64,000 nt of DNA from Streptomyces goshikiensis (lineage in GTDB: Bacteria > Actinomycetota > Actinomycetes > Streptomycetales > Streptomycetaceae): positions 186,001 to 250,000 of the forward strand of contig NZ_BMVE01000002.1 of assembly GCF_014650555.1 (NCBI RefSeq). Reading direction: 5' to 3'. The notes under the pieces were generated by a model that saw nothing but the letters and a program-made list of their open reading frames with translations, was not told the origin of the DNA and made no database searches. The first letter of the stretch is position 1, and the number at the start of each line of letters is the position of its first letter. Made by a program: the position numbers and the translations under genes. Shown piece by piece: positions 53,371-61,100 of the stretch.

Positions 53371-54495
53371 ATGACCGGATTCGCGCTCGGAGCGGAGCAA
53401 GAGGAGTGGTGCGCGCGGCTGCGGGCGCTGTCGGCGGACCGGCTCCGGCCACTGGCCGAGAAGGGGGAGCCGGGCCGCGTCAACCGGCCGCTGCTGGCCG
53501 CGCTCGGCGACGAGGGCCTGCTGGAACGGGTCTTCACCTCCGGGGCGCTCGACCTCTGCCTGCTCCGGGAATCCCTCGCCTACGGCTGTACGGAGGCCGA
53601 GACCGCGCTGGCCCTGCAAGGGCTGGGATCGTACGCGGTCCTGCGCGAGGGGACCCCCGCCCAGAGCGAGCGCTGGCTGCCCGGCGTCCGCTCGGGACGG
53701 ACCGTGGCGGCCTTCGCGCTGAGCGAGCCGGGGGCGGGCTCCGACGCGGCCGCCCTGGCGCTGGACGCCCGCCGCGACGGCGCCGGCTGGCGGCTCACCG
53801 GGGACAAGTGCTGGATCTCCAACGCCCCGGAAGCGGATTTCTACACCGTGTTCGCCCGAACGGGTGAGGGGCCGGGCGCCAAGGGGGTGACGGCCTTCCT
53901 CGTCCCGGCGGACCGCCCCGGCCTGAGCGGGGAGCCCCTCGACATGCTCTCCCCGCACCCGATCGGCTCGCTCGCCTTCGACGGTGTGCCGGTCGGCCCC
54001 GAGGACCTGCTGGGCGAACCGGGGCGCGGCTTCCGGGTCGCCATGGACACCCTGAACCTCTTCCGGCCGAGCGTCGGCGCCTTCGCGATCGGCATGGCCC
54101 GCGCCGCGCTGGACGCCACCCTGGCGCACACGGCGGGCCGCACCGCCTTCGGCGGGGTGCTCGGCGACCTCCAGGCCGTGGCCCACCGGGTGGCCGAGAT
54201 GGCCACCCGTACCGAGGCCGCCCGGCTCCTGGTCTACGCGGCCGCCGGAGCGTACGACAGCGGCTCCCGGGACGTCCCGCGCCGCGCGGCGATGGCGAAG
54301 CTCCTCGCCACCGAGACGGCGCAGTACGTGGTGGACCACGCGGTCCAGCTGCACGGCGCGGTCGCCCTGCGCCGCGGCCACCTGCTGGAACACCTGTACC
54401 GGGAGGTACGGGCGCCGCGCATCTACGAGGGGGCCAGCGAGGTGCAGCGCACCATCATCGCGAAGGAGCTGTACCGGGGGGTGGCCGCGCGATGA
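53371..54495 (+). CDS. Acyl-CoA dehydrogenase family protein
   Basis: A 374-residue flavin dehydrogenase. FAD/substrate segments are FALSEPGAGSDAAAL and CWISNAPEADFYTV; the C-terminal RIYEGASEVQRTIIAKEL carries the usual catalytic Glu. ATG 53371 is used (GGGG upstream); ATGs at 53341 and 53350 would add ten or seven residues. It is divergent from the ligase/paaX operon and overlaps the Rid gene by 4 bases. In the anthraniloyl-CoA type pathway an acyl-CoA dehydrogenase acts after ring reduction; that is inferred from the setting. Confidence 0.88.
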   Translation: MTGFALGAEQEEWCARLRALSADRLRPLAEKGEPGRVNRPLLAALGDEGLLERVFTSGALDLCLLRESLAYGCTEAETALALQGLGSYAVLREGTPAQSERWLPGVRSGRTVAAFALSEPGAGSDAAALALDARRDGAGWRLTGDKCWISNAPEADFYTVFARTGEGPGAKGVTAFLVPADRPGLSGEPLDMLSPHPIGSLAFDGVPVGPEDLLGEPGRGFRVAMDTLNLFRPSVGAFAIGMARAALDATLAHTAGRTAFGGVLGDLQAVAHRVAEMATRTEAARLLVYAAAGAYDSGSRDVPRRAAMAKLLATETAQYVVDHAVQLHGAVALRRGHLLEHLYREVRAPRIYEGASEVQRTIIAKELYRGVAAR

Positions 54496-54890
54496 GCCCG
54501 GAGCGGATCAATCCGGCGGAGCTCTCCCCGCCGACGGGCTTCTCCCACGCGGTGACCGCCACCGGCGGCCGGCTGGTCTTCCTCGCCGGCCAGACCGCGC
54601 TCGACGGCGCGGGCAAGGTCGTGGGGGACACCCTGCCCGAGCAGTTCGAGCGGGCGCTGACCAACCTGTTGACGGCGCTCGCGGCCGCCGGCGGCGCCCC
54701 GGCCGACCTGGCCCGGGTGACCGTCTACGCCGTCGACGTGGCCGCGTACCGGGAACACGCCCGCGAACTGGGCCGGATCTGGCGCGCGTTGGCGGGGCGC
54801 GACTTCCCGGCGATGGCGGTGATCGGTGTGGTCCGGCTGTGGGACGAGCAGGCGATGGTCGAACTGGACGGCATCGCCGTCGTGGACTAG
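54492..54890 (+). CDS. Rid (YjgF/YER057c/UK114) family protein
   Basis: A 132-residue Rid-fold protein, coupled to the acyl-CoA dehydrogenase by an ATGA overlap. GRLVFLAGQTALDGAGKVV and QFERALTNLLTALAAAGG are typical. The segment PAMAVIGVVRLWDEQAMVEL aligns with the PARxxVxVxxLPxxxxVEI region, and the position of the deaminase Arg (R105 in RidA) reads Met. It therefore seems to be a non-archetypal Rid protein. In 2-aminobenzoyl-CoA clusters a Rid-like protein is a known companion, where it might help hydrolyse an enamine or imine intermediate; this is inferred. Confidence 0.87.
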   Translation: MSPERINPAELSPPTGFSHAVTATGGRLVFLAGQTALDGAGKVVGDTLPEQFERALTNLLTALAAAGGAPADLARVTVYAVDVAAYREHARELGRIWRALAGRDFPAMAVIGVVRLWDEQAMVELDGIAVVD

Positions 54891-55002
54891 GGCGCCCCAA
54901 GAGGGGCCCGCCCCCGGCCCGCCGGCTTTGACAGTGGGCCGGGGGCGAGGGAGGGTGGAATGGTCGCTTTGTACCACTTTCCATACTCGGAGGTGCATGG
55001 AC

Positions 55003-55434
55003 ATGCGCCGTGGGATCGTCGTGGCGGCCATGGCGGGGGCCGCCGGCCTCGCGCTCGGCCTGATGCCCGTCAGTGGCGCCGCCGCAGCGGGTCTTCCGCA
55101 GAACTACCGCTGTTCCGATGAATGGCGCGGGAACTGGAACGAGTGCTGCGCCCACTACCGCTACCGCAGCGACGTGCCCAGATGGTGCTGGGACCAGGTC
55201 TCGGACGCCTCCGGCTACCGCAACGACTCGTACTGGAACGGCAACCGGAACCACAACTGGAACCGCGGCAACTGGAACGACAGTCGCTGGAACAACGACC
55301 GCGGCAACTGGAACAACGACCGCGGCAACTGGAACCACGACAACGGCAACTGGAACAACGATCGCGGCAATTGGAACAACGACCGAGGGAACTGGAACAA
55401 CGACCGCGGCGGATGGAACAACGGCGGCTGGTGA
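55003..55434 (+). CDS. Secreted Asn/Trp-repeat protein
   Basis: A 143-residue exported protein with a signal peptide (MRRGIVVAAMAGAAGLALGL, probable cleavage after AAAA). A short Cys-containing head (RCSDEWRGNWNECC, then RWCWDQ) precedes about ten heptad units of the type GNWNNDR from residue about 80 to the end (GGWNNGGW). The ATG at 55003 has GGAGGT 8 bases upstream; an ATG two codons earlier is less well spaced. The tail is polar, Trp-rich and likely unfolded or stacked, which could suit carbohydrate or wall binding. I do not recognise a family. Confidence 0.83.
   Translation: MRRGIVVAAMAGAAGLALGLMPVSGAAAAGLPQNYRCSDEWRGNWNECCAHYRYRSDVPRWCWDQVSDASGYRNDSYWNGNRNHNWNRGNWNDSRWNNDRGNWNNDRGNWNHDNGNWNNDRGNWNNDRGNWNNDRGGWNNGGW
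55250..55430 (+). repeat. 21 bp repeats encoding GNWNNDR units
   Basis: A 21-base unit (core GGCAACTGGAACAACGACCG) is repeated about eight to ten times with small changes. Third positions vary (CGC, CGA, CGT-like; AAC/AAT), so the peptide pattern is kept by selection or recent copying. Confidence 0.75.
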
Positions 55435-55471
55435 CGCGTCCCGGCGGCCGGCCGGCGGCTGACGGCCGGGG

Positions 55472-56857
55472 TCAGCGGCTCTCCAGCAGGTTCCCCATCC
55501 ACTCCTCGATGCCCGCGACCGTGCGCGGCAGGGCGCCCGACAGCAGTCGGGCGCCCGTCGCCGTGATGACCAGGTCGTCCTCGACGCGCACGCCGATGCC
55601 CCGCAGCTCCGCCGGGAGCGTCTCGTCGTCCGGCTGGAGGTACAGGCCCGGCTCCACGGTCAGCACCTGGCCCTCCTCCAGCACGCCGTCCAGGTACGTC
55701 TGCGCCCGCGCCTGTGCGCAGTCGTGCACGTCCATGCCCAGCATGTGCCCGCTGGCGCACAGCGTGTAGCGGCGGTGCAGATCGCCCTCGGTGTTCTTCA
55801 GCACCCCCCACTGCGCGAGGCCCTCCGCCATGACCCGCATCCCGGCCCGGTGGAAGTCCCGGAAGGTCGCGCCCGGGCGCAGCGCGGCGATGCCCGCCTC
55901 CTGGGCGGCGAGGACCAGTTCGTAGACCTGCCGCTGGACGGGGGAGAACCGCCCCGACAGCGGCAGGGTGCGGGTGATGTCCGCCGTGTAGAGGGTGTCC
56001 GTCTCCACGCCGGCGTCCAGCAGCAGCAGTTCGTTCGGGTCGAGCCGGCCGTCGTTGTGGATCCAGTGCAGCATGCAGGCGTGGGCGCCCGAGGCCGCGA
56101 TCGTGTTGTAGCCGAGGCCGTTGCCCTCCGCGCGGGCGCGCAGGCCGAAGACGCCCTCGATCCAGCGCTCGCCGCGCGGGTGCGCGAGGGCCTGCGGCAG
56201 GGCCCGTACGACGTCCTCGAACCCGGCCGTGGTGTGGTCGACGGCCAGCTGTAGCTGGTCGACCTCCCAGGCCTCCTTCACCAGGCGCAGCTCCGACAGG
56301 ACGGAGGCCAGCTCCCGGTCCCGGGCGGCGTCGCGGCCCTTCGGCGAGCCCAGGGTGTCCAGGTGGGCGCAGCGCAGGCCGGTCAGGCGCTCGGCCTCGG
56401 CCAGGTCGGGGCGGCGCCCCACCCAGAACTCCCCGTAGCGGCGGTCCCGGTAGAACTCCTCGTTGCCGTCGGCGCGCGGCGAGCGCGGCCGCAGGTACAG
56501 CACCGCCTCGTGGCCGTGCGGGCCGGAGGGCTCCAGCACCAGGACGTGGCCCGCCTGGTCCTCGCCCGTCAGGCCCGTGAGCCAGGCGTACGCGCTGTGC
56601 GGGCGGAAGCGGTGGTCGGCGTCGTTGGAGCGGACCTGGAGCTGCCCGGCGGGGATGATCAGCCACTCGCCCGGGAAGTGCGCGGAGAGCCGCTCGCGGC
56701 GCCGGGGGGTGGCGGCGTGGGCCGGGACCCGGTCGGTGGCGGGCAGCGGCGAGGCGGTCCAGTTGCCCGCCATGTAGCGGGTCAGTTCGGGGGATACGGG
56801 CAGGTCGTGGCTGCCCGTGTGCAGGCCGGAGGTGAGGCCTGAAGGGGTGTCGGTCAT
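55472..56857 (-). CDS. pepP: Xaa-Pro aminopeptidase (aminopeptidase P)
   Basis: A 461-residue M24 metallopeptidase removing N-terminal residues before proline. Metal ligands are visible in LLLDAGVETDTLYTADITRT, GHMLGMDVHD, TVEPGLYL and GVRVEDDL. The N-terminal creatinase-like domain (about 60-190) has FRPHSAYAWLTG. There is no signal peptide, so it is cytoplasmic. It is divergent from the collagenase gene across a 193-base region holding a putative shared operator. Collagen peptides are rich in X-Pro-Gly, so the pairing makes metabolic sense. Confidence 0.93.
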   Translation of the reverse strand: MTDTPSGLTSGLHTGSHDLPVSPELTRYMAGNWTASPLPATDRVPAHAATPRRRERLSAHFPGEWLIIPAGQLQVRSNDADHRFRPHSAYAWLTGLTGEDQAGHVLVLEPSGPHGHEAVLYLRPRSPRADGNEEFYRDRRYGEFWVGRRPDLAEAERLTGLRCAHLDTLGSPKGRDAARDRELASVLSELRLVKEAWEVDQLQLAVDHTTAGFEDVVRALPQALAHPRGERWIEGVFGLRARAEGNGLGYNTIAASGAHACMLHWIHNDGRLDPNELLLLDAGVETDTLYTADITRTLPLSGRFSPVQRQVYELVLAAQEAGIAALRPGATFRDFHRAGMRVMAEGLAQWGVLKNTEGDLHRRYTLCASGHMLGMDVHDCAQARAQTYLDGVLEEGQVLTVEPGLYLQPDDETLPAELRGIGVRVEDDLVITATGARLLSGALPRTVAGIEEWMGNLLESR

Positions 56858-56924
56858 CGGGGCTCCCTACAAGAAGACACAACTGGTGGGCGCACAGGGC
56901 TTGTCAGTGCAATTTCACATTACT

Positions 56925-56932
56925 ATGTTACA
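56925..56932. promoter_or_regulatory. ATGTNACA site A (pepP/collagenase divergent promoter)
   Basis: ATGTTACA lies in an A/T-rich island (ACATTACTATGTTACAGG) between pepP and the collagenase gene. The same ATGTNACA core occurs in front of the dehydrogenase and deaminase genes. TGTNACA is itself a short palindrome of the sort bound by GntR-type regulators. Confidence 0.5.
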
Positions 56933-57050
56933 GGTCACACCGCGGCACGTTAATCCCCGTCAAACGCCGTGTGACGCAGGGCAGTTCCCCCCTTCCAGGG
57001 GCAGTTCACGCACCACTTCCCCCACCTCCCCTCCCAACCAGGAGTTCTTG

Positions 57051-59441
57051 GTGTCCCAGCACAGAGCTGTGCGCACGTCCCTCCTCTCCGCCGCCGTCGC
57101 GGTGACCCTTCTGGCCTCCGCCGGCCAGGCCGTCACCCAGGCCGCCGAGAACGGCGCCCCGGTTCCCGCCACCTTCGCGGCCGCCGCCCCCGCCGCGGGC
57201 CCCGCCGCGCCGGTCGGCAACCCGTTCGACGAGGTCGACCGCCTCGGCCGCGCCAAGGAGGCCGTCCCGGCGCCCGCCCCCGCCCCGGGCGGCAAGGCCG
57301 TCACCGACGCCAAGGTGCCCGGCGCCGCAACGGCCGCCGCCGCACCCGCCGAACGGTCCGAGAAGAGCCGCAAGGCGGCCGCCGCCGCCCCCACCGCGCG
57401 GAGCGTCGCCGCGGGCGTCCCCTGCACCCTTGACGGGATCACGAACCTTTCCCCCGAGCAGTTCGCCGACTTCCTCGGCGACCAGGCCGTCCTCGCCGAC
57501 GGCTGTCTGCGCGGGCTGATCTGGACCTGGGACGCCCGCCTGGCGCCCGTCATGTCCGACGCCCACGTCCAGGCCGTCTCCCGCCGGATATCCTCCCTGG
57601 CCGCCGCCCACGACGGCCGGGGCTCCTCCCACCTGGAGGAGATGTTCACGTACCTGCACGCCGTCGCCTACCACGACTACTCGCGCGGCGAGATCGACGT
57701 CACCGACGCCCCCACTGTCGACGCCATGCGCCGCGCCATCGCCGACTTCGGTGACGCCGCCCGCACCTTCGACGCCACCGCCTCCAACGCCCGGACCCTG
57801 CGCGAGGCCCTCTACGCCGCCAGCGCGCCCGGCCTGCGCCAGCACCAGCTCGGCCTGATCAAGAAGGTCCTGGCCACCCTGGACGCCTCGCACCCCGCGA
57901 CCAGCCAGGACGCCGCCTGGGGCGGCGCGGCCCTCGCCGCCCTGTCCGTCAACTACCTCGGCGTCTACCCCGGCAACCAGGACGCCGCCTTCCACGCGGC
58001 GGTGGCCGGCGACGCCTCGTACCGCGCCGCCTTCAAGGCCTTCGCGGGCCACACCCACCTCAAGGGCACCACCAACGCCTGGGCGGTCCGCGACGCCCTC
58101 GGCGAGTACGGCCGCTTCGGCCAGGTCGACGCCCTCAAGGACCAGACCGTCGCCGACCTCGGCGCCCTGCTGGAGCAGGTCAAGTCCGGCTTCGGCAACG
58201 GCAGCGAGCCCTGGGCCAAGATCGTCTCCTGGCTCAACTTCTACGAGGCCTGCAAGCCGTACGGGGTGTGCAAGGAGGACATCGAGAAGCAGCTGTTCCC
58301 CTACACCTACTCCTACGACAACGGCGCCATCAAGGTCCGCACCGCCCTGGACCAGGCCACCGTCGACCAGCTCTACTACGCGAGCAAGCAGGTCAAGGCC
58401 CAGTACCACCGGGTCCTGGGCACCGAGCAGCCGCTCGCCGGGGACCCCAACACCACCCTCAACATCGTCCTGTACGCCTCCCGCGCCGACTACGAGAACT
58501 ACCACCCGATCCTGACCGGCTACGGCACCAACAACGGCGGCATCTACATCGAGAACGGCGCCACCTTCTACACCTACCAGCGCCGCGTCCCGCAGGACTC
58601 CTCCCTCACCCTCGAAGAGCTCTTCCGCCACGAGTACACCCACTACCTCAACGGCCGTTACGCCGTCCCCGGCTTCTTCGGCGAGGGTCCCTGGTACGAG
58701 GGCGACCGCACCACCGCCATGGACGAGGGCACCGCCGAGTTCTTCGACGGATCCACCCGCGACAACGGCATCGCCGTCCGCAAGTCCCTGGTCCGGGGCA
58801 TCATCTCGGACACCTCCGGCGGTGGCCCCCGCATGACGGTCGAGCAGCTGCTGAACGCCACCTACGACGGGGACGGGTTCCGCTTCTACAACTACGCGGG
58901 CACCTTCTTCGAGTTCCTGTGGACCGAGAAGCCCTCCCTGCTGCGCGAGATGTACGGCTACCTGCGCACGAACGACGTCGCCGGGTACGACGCCTGGCGC
59001 CACCGCACCGGCGCGGACAGCTACCTCCAGCGCGACTACAACCGCTTCCTGGACGCCCAGATCGCCAAGGTGGACCAGCTCTACGTCCCGAACACCACGT
59101 TCACGCCCGACGCCCGGCTGCGCGACTCCGCGCTCGCCTCGGTGAAGTCGAGCTTCGCGGCGGCCACGTACAACACCCCGGACTGCGTGGAGAACGGCTC
59201 GGCCGGCAAGCGCCGGTTCGTCTGTACGGGCCGGATCACCGCGAACCTGAAGAACTGGCGCAGCGACGACCAGAACTTCAAGGACATGTCCGAGACGGTC
59301 GACTACTTCATCCTCGACCGGGCGGGCGCGGTCTCCAACAACCTGGCCGACATGAACTGTTCCTTCGGTCCGGTGGAGATCTGGGACACCAGGAAGGCGG
59401 GGACGTCGAGTTACAGCTGCGACGGTCCGCTGCGCGGCTGA
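57051..59441 (+). CDS. Secreted M9-family collagenase
   Basis: A 796-residue microbial collagenase. The GTG start at 57051 has AGGAG 8 bases upstream. A signal peptide (RTSLLSAAVAVTLLASAGQA) and an Ala/Pro-rich pro-region (to about 125) precede the activator and peptidase domains. Zinc ligands are HEYTH (527-531) and E559 in MDEGTAEFF, with the spacing seen in clostridial collagenases. Two C-terminal Cys pairs are likely disulfides; no PKD or collagen-binding tail follows. It would digest collagen or gelatin outside the cell, feeding Pro- and hydroxyproline-rich peptides to pepP and the catabolic genes downstream. Confidence 0.92.
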   Translation: MSQHRAVRTSLLSAAVAVTLLASAGQAVTQAAENGAPVPATFAAAAPAAGPAAPVGNPFDEVDRLGRAKEAVPAPAPAPGGKAVTDAKVPGAATAAAAPAERSEKSRKAAAAAPTARSVAAGVPCTLDGITNLSPEQFADFLGDQAVLADGCLRGLIWTWDARLAPVMSDAHVQAVSRRISSLAAAHDGRGSSHLEEMFTYLHAVAYHDYSRGEIDVTDAPTVDAMRRAIADFGDAARTFDATASNARTLREALYAASAPGLRQHQLGLIKKVLATLDASHPATSQDAAWGGAALAALSVNYLGVYPGNQDAAFHAAVAGDASYRAAFKAFAGHTHLKGTTNAWAVRDALGEYGRFGQVDALKDQTVADLGALLEQVKSGFGNGSEPWAKIVSWLNFYEACKPYGVCKEDIEKQLFPYTYSYDNGAIKVRTALDQATVDQLYYASKQVKAQYHRVLGTEQPLAGDPNTTLNIVLYASRADYENYHPILTGYGTNNGGIYIENGATFYTYQRRVPQDSSLTLEELFRHEYTHYLNGRYAVPGFFGEGPWYEGDRTTAMDEGTAEFFDGSTRDNGIAVRKSLVRGIISDTSGGGPRMTVEQLLNATYDGDGFRFYNYAGTFFEFLWTEKPSLLREMYGYLRTNDVAGYDAWRHRTGADSYLQRDYNRFLDAQIAKVDQLYVPNTTFTPDARLRDSALASVKSSFAAATYNTPDCVENGSAGKRRFVCTGRITANLKNWRSDDQNFKDMSETVDYFILDRAGAVSNNLADMNCSFGPVEIWDTRKAGTSSYSCDGPLRG

Positions 59442-59542
59442 TCCCGTGACCGGGCCGGCCCCGCCCGCCCCCGGCCGGATCGGGCGGGGCCGTCCCGGCC
59501 GGTACGCGGCCGGCCCGGGTGGTCCTGGGCACCGACTAAAGA

Positions 59543-59551
59543 ATGTGACAT
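59543..59551 (+). promoter_or_regulatory. ATGTNACA site B (hydroxyproline dehydrogenase operon)
   Basis: ATGTGACAT is a perfect 4-1-4 palindrome 9 bases upstream of the GTG at 59561. On the other strand the wider sequence AGTAATATGTCACA matches site C (AGTAAAATGTCACA) at 13 of 14 positions. Its position over the start suggests repression. Confidence 0.6.
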
Positions 59552-59560
59552 ATTACTGCC

Positions 59561-60754
59561 GTGCCCAGACACTCCCAGGACGTCGTGATCATCGGCGCCG
59601 GCGTCGTCGGCGCCGCGTGCGCCTACTACGCCGGCCGCGCAGGACTCACCGTGGCCGTCGTGGACCGCGGCCCCGTCGCGGGCGGAACCACCGGCGCGGG
59701 GGAGGGGAACCTGCTCGTCTCCGACAAGGGGGCGGGAGCGGAACTCGACCTCGCGCTGTGGTCGGCGGGGCTCTGGCGGGAACTCGCCGAGGTGCTCCCG
59801 GAACGCATCGAGTACGAGGCCAAGGGCGGCCTCGTCGTCGCCCCGGACGAGACCACCCTCAAGGCGCTGCGGACCTTCGCCGACGGCCAGCGCGCCGCCG
59901 GGGTCCACGCCGTCGAGGTCGGGGCCGGGGAACTGCGCGAGCTGGAACCGCACCTGGCCCCGGGCCCGGCCGGAGGCTTCCACTACCCGCAGGACTCCCA
60001 GGTGCAGCCGGCCCAGGCCGCGGCGCGACTGCTGGCCGCGTCGGGCGCCGAGGTGTACCTGGGGGAGGAGGTGACGGGCTTCCTGCTGGAGCGCGGGGCG
60101 GTACGGGGGGTGCGGACCGGGCGGCGGGAACTGCGGGCCCCCGCCGTGGTCAACGCCGCCGGCACCTGGGGCGGGCGGATCGCCGAACTCGCCGGGGTGG
60201 AGCTGCCGGTGCTGCCGCGACGGGGGTTCGTCCTGGTCACCGAGCCGCTGCCGCGGGTGGTGCGGCACAAGGTGTACGCCGCCGACTACATCGCGGACGT
60301 GGCCAGCGGGTCCGCCGCGCTGCAGTCCTCGGCGGTGGTCGAGGGCACGCCCTCCGGCCCGGTGCTGATCGGGGCCACCCGGGAGCGGGTCGGCTTCGAC
60401 CGGAGCCTGTCGGTGGAGGCGCTGCGGCGGCTCGCGGTGCAGGCGGCCGCGCTGTTCCCGGTGCTGGCCGACGTCCGGGTGCTGCGGGCGTACCACGGGT
60501 TCCGGCCGTACCTGCCGGACCACCTTCCGGCGATCGGGGCCGATCCGCGGGTGCCGGGGCTGCTGCACGCGTGCGGGCACGAGGGCGCCGGCATCGGGCT
60601 GGCGCCGGCGACGGGGCAGCTGATCGCCGCCGCCCTCACCTGCGCCGAAACCCCGCTGGACCCACACCCGTTCCGCCCGGACCGCTTCGGCCCGGACCGC
60701 TTCGGCCCGGACGGCTCCGGCCCGGACGGCTCCGGCACGGCGGCCACACGATGA
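59561..60754 (+). CDS. FAD-dependent D-hydroxyproline dehydrogenase, LhpB-like subunit
   Basis: A 397-residue DAO-family flavoenzyme. VVIIGAGVVGAACAYYAGRAG is the FAD site, AAGTWGGRIAEL and GHEGAGIGLAPATGQLIA are typical of the family. The C-terminus is a low-complexity run of FGPDR/SGPDG repeats, which looks dispensable. It lies just upstream of a 2Fe-2S protein gene and an FAD/NAD-type subunit gene, matching the three-part D-hydroxyproline dehydrogenases of pseudomonads (beta, gamma, alpha). The reaction would be D-hydroxyproline to pyrroline-4-hydroxy-2-carboxylate. Confidence 0.85.
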   Translation: MPRHSQDVVIIGAGVVGAACAYYAGRAGLTVAVVDRGPVAGGTTGAGEGNLLVSDKGAGAELDLALWSAGLWRELAEVLPERIEYEAKGGLVVAPDETTLKALRTFADGQRAAGVHAVEVGAGELRELEPHLAPGPAGGFHYPQDSQVQPAQAAARLLAASGAEVYLGEEVTGFLLERGAVRGVRTGRRELRAPAVVNAAGTWGGRIAELAGVELPVLPRRGFVLVTEPLPRVVRHKVYAADYIADVASGSAALQSSAVVEGTPSGPVLIGATRERVGFDRSLSVEALRRLAVQAAALFPVLADVRVLRAYHGFRPYLPDHLPAIGADPRVPGLLHACGHEGAGIGLAPATGQLIAAALTCAETPLDPHPFRPDRFGPDRFGPDGSGPDGSGTAATR

Positions 60755-60770
60755 CGAAGGAGAACGGCAG

Positions 60771-61100
60771 ATGAGCCAGAGTCCGGGTACCCGGTCGCCC
60801 CGGGCCCTCGTGGGCGGGGCGCCCGTGGCCACGTACACGATGCGCTTCGACGGGCGGGAGCTGTCCGCGCAGGCGGGGCAGAGCATCGCCGCCGTGCTGT
60901 GGGGCGCCGGGATCCTCGCCTGGCGGACCACCCGCGAGACCGGCGCCCCGCGCGGCGCGTTCTGCGGGATCGGCAGCTGCTACGACTGCCTCGTCACCGT
61001 CAACGGGCGTCCCAACCAGCGCGCCTGCCTGGTGCCCGCCCTGCCCGGGGACACCGTCACCACCCAGGAGGGAACCGGCCGTGCCGACCTCGCCGTCTGA
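60771..61100 (+). CDS. [2Fe-2S] subunit of the D-hydroxyproline dehydrogenase
   Basis: A 109-residue ferredoxin-like subunit with Cys at 65, 70, 73 (CGIGSCYDC) and 86 (QRAC), the four cluster ligands. RGAFCGIGSCYDCLVTVNG is the signature of the HcnA/OoxA-like small subunits of FAD/NAD oxidases. Its 3' end overlaps the next gene by 20 bases. It would pass electrons between the two flavin subunits. Confidence 0.88.
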   Translation: MSQSPGTRSPRALVGGAPVATYTMRFDGRELSAQAGQSIAAVLWGAGILAWRTTRETGAPRGAFCGIGSCYDCLVTVNGRPNQRACLVPALPGDTVTTQEGTGRADLAV

